From contig LADP01000007.1 of the NCBI GenBank assembly GCA_000961575.1, positions 1 to 62,631 of the forward strand: a stretch of 62,631 nt of DNA. Reading direction: 5' to 3'. Within the stretch, counting starts at the first letter, position 1, and every line of letters starts with the position of its first letter. Below are positions 57,667 to 62,631 of the stretch, one piece after another. Source of the stretch: Peptococcaceae bacterium BRH_c8a (lineage in GTDB: Bacteria; Bacillota; Desulfotomaculia; Desulfotomaculales; Desulfallaceae). The translations under genes were made by a program, and so were the position numbers. The notes below the pieces were generated by a model. It ran no database searches and had not been told where the DNA came from. It saw nothing but the letters and a program-made list of their open reading frames with translations.

Positions 57667-58060
57667 TCATCTTCCTCTCAATATTCCCTCTAATATATCT
57701 TTCTGTTCCATCTGCCTTTGAATATCACCGAGCCATTTCTCTGTAATTAAGGCTTCTTGCTGTCGCGGGTTCAGTTGTCTAAAATTGGGAATATATTTTT
57801 CTGGGTTTGCAATCTTCTCTTGGTGTTCTGCAATCTGTTTTTCAAGTGATTTAATGCCCACCGCCGGCCTTAGTTAGCGCCCATGCATCTTCCGATGTCC
57901 ATTGACCGTCTGTTATTATATAGGAAATTTTCTTCCCCTATAAAACCTTCCACTACGAATATTTTAGCACCCTCAGGGAAGTTATCTTTTGTCACATTAA
58001 GGCTGGCAGAAATGTTTTCCCAGTTAACTGGCCAGAGCTGTCTGTATGCTTTGTTTCCTC
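57667..58060 (-). pseudogene. Degenerate RHS toxin remnant
   Basis: Two short frames (57870-58060 and 57667-57861) look like parts of one toxin tail. Frame 1 reads YRQLWPVNWENISAS and FPEGAKIFVVEGFIGEEN. After a shift, coding continues as ISYIITDGQWTSEDAWALTKAGGG. After another shift it continues as GIKSLEKQIAEHQEKIANP to RQMEQKDILEGILRGR. At least two frameshifts therefore break it. The junction at 58064 is a REP-like hairpin, and the core is missing. The toxin type is not recognised. Confidence 0.6.
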
Positions 58061-58063
58061 CAT

Positions 58064-58094
58064 GGGGGAACAAGGGACCTGTCCCCTTTTCCCC
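58064..58094. repeat. REP-like GGGGAC hairpin at a cassette junction
   Basis: GGGGGAACAAGGGACCTGTCCCC followed by TTTTCCCC; self-complementary. It lies downstream of the immunity gene at 58118 and upstream of the degenerate toxin. Confidence 0.6.
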
Positions 58095-58117
58095 TTTCTT
58101 TTCATTTTGCAGTAAGT

Positions 58118-58417
58118 TTATTTTTCTGCGTTTTTTAGAATTATCCTATTCTTCTCTTCAAGGCTGTATTCCCTTGCTCCTGATAGACATTCTAAGAAGT
58201 ACCTAATTTCTGCATTTGACGTTTCATATCCAGTTTCTTTTAAGTGTTTAAGTGCAAAGTAACAGTCTGTAACCAGCATATTATCCTCAATTTCATATAT
58301 TTCATCTGGATCTACTTCTTCCACCAAACAGCTTTGTACTTCATCAACATCAATTTGCTTTGAAAGGAATTTTTCAATGATATTACTCAAGACAGTTTTT
58401 ATTTGCTCTTTTCCCAT
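58118..58417 (-). CDS. Probable immunity protein for the unrecognised RHS toxin
   Basis: 99 residues, helical and acidic (SKQIDVDEVQSCLVEEVDPDEIY in part). ATG with GAGGTAGG 7 bases upstream. It starts 8 bases after the stop of the RHS copy 2 toxin. No family recognised; role inferred from position. Confidence 0.6.
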   Translation of the reverse strand: MGKEQIKTVLSNIIEKFLSKQIDVDEVQSCLVEEVDPDEIYEIEDNMLVTDCYFALKHLKETGYETSNAEIRYFLECLSGAREYSLEEKNRIILKNAEK

Positions 58418-58425
58418 TTGTTAAC

Positions 58426-59890
58426 CTACCTCATTAACTTATTTATCAATTGACCTGATTCAATCATAACCGCATCAAAGTCTCTGTGAATAATGTTACC
58501 TACTCCATCTGTAACTTGATGGATGATGAAGCGTGTTCCATTTTCATCAGAATACTTAATTACTTGCGAAAGACCACCTTCAGTTGAGGATCTCGATGAC
58601 ATTAACTTACTATTAAATTGTGAGAAATCTACACCTTTGGACTCAATTCTGCCAATTTCATCAATTACATCTTTAGGAGCGTAGTATTTTCCATTCTTTA
58701 TGGTGATATCATCAATATAATCAAGAGTGGATTTGACTGCAGATTTACCCGTCCCCCTTAATACGTTATATCCTTTATTAACACTGTCTATTATTTTTAA
58801 GCCACCAGACGGACCAATGAAATTATTAGCACTCTCAAATAACTCTACATGAATTCTTAGCTCCTGTAGATAATTTGGATCATCAGGGGTTATCCCTTTA
58901 TATAGTAGCATCTGATGCGCTTGTCTTACAGACATTAAATATTGTTGTTTAAAATTGTTCTCACGCCATTGCCAAAACTGTTGCATAATGTTGCTAATAC
59001 CAGAGTGGCCCTGATTTGATTCATATTCATTCCATGCTGTGCCAACAGCGCTATTATCACTCAAGGGTGTCTGTACCTTTTCTAGCTGCCTTTTTACCTC
59101 CCAACCGCCAAGGTCCTGGTCAATCCTGAGCCCCAACGGATCCACATACCTAAGCGGGTTGTTTAGTACATACGGGTAAGGGTTCAATGTCCCGGGCTGA
59201 TTCATGTCTCCCGCCCAGGGGTCTTGGGAAATGAACCGGCCGATGTCCGGCAGGTAGTACCTGGCCTGGGCATAATATAGCTCCGCGAAGTGGTCGTAGG
59301 TGTAGCCGGTGTAGGCTATGGCGTTGTCCGGGCCGGACCAGTTGGGGTCCAGTTTTACCGCGCCCAAGGGGCGACCGAATTCGTCGTAGTTGTAGTGAGC
59401 TGATGTTTTGCCGTTGATGCCAATAACCTTGGTAACAGTGTCCAGGTCGTCGTGCAGGTAGAACAGGCTGTCCCACTGTGCTTTGTAGGCGGTATCCGTA
59501 CCCGACGGTATCCAGCCGTTATCGTGGTCGTCCAGGGCTAAAAAGTCCATACTTACCAGGTTTAGCCCGTAGGTAAAACGCTGCACCTGGCTGTGTTCGC
59601 CGTAGGAGAGTAACAGGTTGTCGTAATCCTTGGTGTAGTCCACCACGTAATGCTGGGCCATGTAGTGACGGTTGAATTGTTTATCCCAGCCCGGCTTGGG
59701 GTTACCGGCGTGCGACGGCGGTCCCGGGTTTTTGTTTTTGAGTTCCTCTACAAAAGCTGGCGGTCCGCCCGGTCCCGGCGGGAACACCGACCGGTTGTTA
59801 TGCTCGGTACCGTGGTTTAAGTCGATGATGGTCTGGATCCGGTTGCCCAGTCCGTCATAGGTATAGCTGGTGGTGTCGCCGTCGTGGTTG
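58426..59890 (-). pseudogene. Orphan RHS core end with unrecognised toxin (copy 2)
   Basis: RHS similarity starts near 59890 at HDGD joined directly to TTSYTYDGLGNR, a deletion of about 100 core bases, with a frameshift just upstream next to IS debris. One open frame (59787-58426, 453 codons) covers the RHS end, a pretoxin region (IDQDLGGWEVKRQLEKVQTP, GHSGISNIMQQFWQWRENNF, FIGPSGGLKII) shared with copy 1, and a new end after GTGKS (about residue 345). That end reads NGKYYAPKDVIDEIGRIESKG, SQFNSKLMSSRSSTEGGLSQV, FIIHQVTDGVGNIIHRDFDAVM. Toxin activity unknown. No start codon or ribosome site is evident. Confidence 0.75.
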
Positions 59891-59921
59891 TACTGTTTGG
59901 GTCAACTGGTTCAGGTTGTAT

Positions 59922-59950
59922 TGGAAGCAAAAGAACCGTCCCCTTGCTTC
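59922..59950. repeat. REP-like hairpin at the IS/RHS junction
   Basis: GGAAGCAA and TTGCTTCC flank GAACCGTCCCC. This resembles the GGGGACGGTTC palindromes seen near REP-associated transposases. It lies between the RHS core fragment and the transposase fragment. Confidence 0.55.
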
Positions 59951-59954
59951 CCCC

Positions 59955-60330
59955 CGTCACCTTTCCCTATGCAGCACAAGTTTGTCAAATTCATCGAATC
60001 ACCTACAATTTGGATGGTGATTTAATGCGGGAAGAAATTGTGTATGGTATCACCAGTTTTTTATCTGAGTCAAAAGCTGATGCGCAGCGATTGCTGAACT
60101 TAAATCGCGGCCATTGGTCAATAGAAAACCGGCTTCATTGGGGTTCGAGATGTCACTTTTGACGAAGACTGCTCGCAAGTACGTTCCAAAGAAGGACCTC
60201 GAGTCATGGCTACACTACGTAATTTGGTTATTAGCTTGTTCTGATTGCATAACGTCAAAAACATAGCAAAGGCCTTAAGAAGTTGCAGTCGCAAACCTGA
60301 GCGCGCATTGAAGTATGTCAATTTGTAATC
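59955..60330 (+). mobile_element. ISAs1-family transposase fragment, frameshifted
   Basis: The plus strand encodes the C-terminal part of an ISAs1-type transposase: EIVYGITSF, LLNLNRGHWSIENRLHW. A 1-base shift then gives VRDVTFDEDCSQVRSKEGPR and MATLRNLVISLF, an in-frame TGA, then a final tail ending KYVNL. The N-terminus is missing. It is a dead remnant inserted or captured between RHS cassettes and may explain the recombination scar in copy 2. Confidence 0.8.
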
Positions 60331-60530
60331 CGCTGTTAAGGTTTTATGTAACCTATAACTTTTAACTTTGACGAGTCCCTGTTTCCGTTGGCCTTAGTTC
60401 TTGACTTGCTGTATTATTTTATTTGTAACCGGTTTCAGTTTCTTTAACTTAGTTTGACTAAGGAGAATTGGCTTCGCTATCTCAGCAGTTTTGCGACAAG
60501 TTTGCTAAGTCTTGCAATGAGATAATTAAC
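60331..60530. other. Gap between the IS fragment and the MafI-like gene
   Basis: 200 bases with no gene seen; AT-rich and probably the downstream end of the EndoU cassette. Confidence 0.4.
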
Positions 60531-60815
60531 CTATTTTCGGGCAGTACCCCACTTAACAAATTTGCTCCAGAGTTGCCCATCAAAAACAGACTCTTTGTTC
60601 AATCCATAGTGAATGGCAAGTTCCTTCCATTGGATGTAATCGTAATTATTCGGGTACTTACCAGTTTTTAGAAGTTCGAGTATCAACCCTTCAAATGCCA
60701 TCTCAAATTCGTCATGTTTGTAATAGTGCTTGACACTTTCTAAACCATCACGGGGAATCAGTTTTTCGGCTGACTTGATATACAATGCCAACTTCTCCTC
60801 AGGGCTTTCTTTCAT
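60531..60815 (-). CDS. Probable immunity protein for EndoU toxin (MafI/CdiI-like)
   Basis: 94 residues. DEFEMAFEGLILELLKTGKYP and WKELAIHYGLNKES resemble the small helical immunity proteins (MafI and related) found beside EndoU toxins. ATG with GAGGAGG upstream, 11 bases after the toxin stop. Best-supported immunity gene in the array because its partner is recognisable. Confidence 0.7.
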   Translation of the reverse strand: MKESPEEKLALYIKSAEKLIPRDGLESVKHYYKHDEFEMAFEGLILELLKTGKYPNNYDYIQWKELAIHYGLNKESVFDGQLWSKFVKWGTARK

Positions 60816-60826
60816 GTTCTACCTCC

Positions 60827-62631
60827 TCACGGAATTATCGGATAGGCAGTAGAAATCTGTCCTGCATATTTTAAATTGTTTGGTGGATAGAAATCGACCC
60901 TAATCGTTACACCATCACGAACCCCTATTGCATATGGAGAATCCCATTTTCCTACTCCTCGTATCGCATTTGGATCAGTCGCAATGTCTGATACTTGGTG
61001 AATTATTCTGTCATCACTCCAATTACTTGGGAACTCCGTCTTTCCAGCTTTACTGGCCCCAGCTCTATGTCGATTTAGAATATGGTCTCTTCTATGGGCA
61101 GTCAAATCGATAAAATCATCAATCTTCGATAGCCCTTTTGAACCGGCTTTACCCGCCCCCGCTAATACTTTATATCCTTTATTTACCCTGCCTATTATTT
61201 TTAAACCACCCGACGGGCCAATAAAATTATTAGCACTCTCAAATAACTCTACATGTTTTCTTAACTCTTGAAGATAATTTGGATCATCAGGGGTTACCCC
61301 TTGATACATTAGCATTTCATGCGCTTGTTTTAAAGAGCTTAAATATTGTTCTCTAAAATTGTTCTCACGCCATTGCCAAAACTGTTGCATAATGTTGCTA
61401 ATACCTGAGTGGCCCTGATCTGATTCATATTCATTCCATGTGGTACCAACAGCAGTGCTATTGCTATTAGGTGTCTGTACCCTTCCTAACTGCCTGTTAA
61501 CCTCCCAAGTACCAAGATCCTGATCAATCCTGAGCCCCAACGGATCCACATACCTAAGCGGGTTGTTTAGCACATACGGGTACGGATTCAGCGTCCCAGG
61601 CTGGGTCATGTCTCCCGACCAGGGGTCTTGTGAAAGAACCGGCCGATGTCCGGCAGGTAGTACCTGGCTTGGGCGTAGTATAGCTCCGCGAAGTGGTCGT
61701 AGGTATAGCCGGTGTAGGCTATAGCGTTGTCCGGGCCGGACCAGTTGGGGTCCAGTTTCACTGCGCCCAGAGGACGGCCGAATTCGTCGTAATTGTAGTG
61801 GGCCGATGTTTTGCCGTTGATGCCCACCACCTTGGTCACTGTGCCCAGGTCGTCGTGCAGGTAGAACAGGCTGTCCCACTGTTCTTTGTAGACCGTATTC
61901 GTACCCGACGGTATCCAGCCGTTATCGTGGTCGTCCAGAGCTAAAAAGTCCATACTTACTAGATTCAGCCCGTAGGTGTAGCGCTGCACCTGGCTGTGTT
62001 CGCCGTAGGATAGCAGCAGGTTGTTGTATTCCTTGGTGTAGTCCACCACGTAATGCTGGGCCATGTAGTGACGGTTGAATTGTTTATCCCAGCCCGGCTT
62101 GGGGTTGCCGCCATGTGAAGGCGGCCCCGGGTTTTTGTTTTTGAGTTCTTCTACAAAGGCTGGCGGTCCGCCCGGTCCCGGCGGGAACACCGGTCGGTTG
62201 TTGTGCTCGGCGCCGTGGTTTAAGTCGATAATGGCTTGAATTCTGTTGTCCAGCCCGTCGTAGGTGTAGCTGGTAGTGTCACCGAACTTGTTGGTCACTT
62301 CAATCAACTGGTTGGCGGCGTCAAAGGCGTAGGTGTTGAATACCTTGCCCTCGCTGCGCATTTCAGTCAGGTTGCCGCGGTTATCGTAGCTGTAGTGCTT
62401 GACGTCGCCGTCGTGGTCATACTGTTTGGTTAGTTGGTTCAAGTTGTTGTACTGGTAATATTTAGCCTCTGTATACTCTTTTTCCTGCTCGATTAAGGCA
62501 ATGCGGTTGCCCAGGGTGTCGTAGTAGTAGTTTTTGTACTCGCCACTGGCTTCCCGCACGCTGATTAGCCGGTTCAATGCGTCATAGGCAAATGTATTCC
62601 CTTCGGTTTCTTCGAGCTCGTCTTCATCGAA
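60827..62631 (-). pseudogene. RHS protein C-terminal part with EndoU nuclease toxin (copy 1), one-base frameshift, cut by the window edge
   Basis: The frame is open to the right edge, so the rest of the RHS protein lies beyond. YD repeats (SYDNRGNLTEMRS, AFDAANQLIEV, SYTYDGLDNRIQ) lead to the conserved end. At about 61635 one base is missing relative to the other copies (TGAAAGAACC versus TGAAATGAACC), which shifts the frame after DIGRF and stops at 61606. In the other frame coding resumes (SQDPWSGDMTQPG) through NNPLRYVDPLGL, a pretoxin region and an EndoU-type nuclease: HRRDHILNRHRAG, FPSNWSDDRIIHQV, GVTIRVDFYPP, ISTAYP with the expected two His and the S/T-x-Y-P end. EndoU toxins cut RNA. 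With the shift intact, no full toxin is made. Confidence 0.85.

Noticed and set aside
60827-62577. The two overlapping frames read as two separate RHS proteins
   Set aside because: Alignment with the other copies shows one missing base at about 61635; upstream of that point the second frame is only a shadow of the RHS core.

Overview
The window most likely comes from a spore-forming, anaerobic Firmicute of the Desulfotomaculum/Pelotomaculum group (Peptococcaceae). The main clue is a compact minus-strand set of methylmalonyl-CoA pathway genes (about 18.4-28.9 kb) behind a PAS/sigma-54 activator. As I recall, this matches the mmc propionate-oxidation cluster of Pelotomaculum thermopropionicum. 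Other clues are a SpoVK-like ATPase, a sporulation-type histidine kinase, and the lexA / methionine-gamma-lyase-like / hfq / miaA / mutL / mutS / ylbF / miaB neighbourhood. The assignment rests on gene content only.

Layout. (1) 1-11 kb is an AT-rich, loosely packed accessory stretch: the tail of an IS5-type transposase, a LUD protein, a DUF3795 protein, small membrane and lipoproteins, a GNAT-like enzyme, a VOC protein, a PAS histidine kinase, an M24 peptidase and an alpha/beta hydrolase. (2) 11.5-17.8 kb is a candidate conflict or defence module: a zinc ribbon and a WYL-TM frame joined across an A7 tract, a 1568-residue SF1 helicase with a C-terminal PD-(D/E)XK-type nuclease, and a HEPN-like protein with an Rx4H motif. 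(3) 18.4-30.9 kb is the methylmalonyl-CoA operon. In transcription order it encodes fumarase alpha and beta, succinyl-CoA synthetase beta and alpha, methylmalonyl-CoA mutase large and B12-binding subunits, epimerase, a 12S-type carboxyltransferase, malate dehydrogenase and a 5S-type carboxyltransferase. A near-perfect sigma-54 promoter lies upstream, next to the MmcR-like activator. The fumarase alpha gene appears to start at AUA. (4) lexA, with an SOS box in its own promoter, faces a TRAP dicarboxylate transporter set (DctM, DctQ and two DctP-like proteins) and a CitA/DcuS-type sensor-regulator pair. Together these suggest dicarboxylate uptake linked to the operon. (5) 38.6-53.8 kb is a conserved housekeeping block for RNA modification, mismatch repair and sporulation. 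(6) 54.3-62.6 kb is a decaying array of four near-identical RHS core ends, each followed by a different C-terminal toxin and mostly by a small immunity gene. It includes an EndoU-type toxin, a DUF4258-like toxin, an unrecognised toxin and a degenerate cassette. IS debris and GGGGAC hairpins sit at the junctions.

Metabolically, regions 3 and 4 fit together: dicarboxylates enter by TRAP transport and the operon interconverts propionyl/methylmalonyl-CoA, succinyl-CoA, succinate, fumarate, malate and oxaloacetate. No biotin carrier subunit, sodium-pump decarboxylase subunits or MeaB chaperone gene is seen in the window. No tRNA, rRNA or CRISPR array was recognised.
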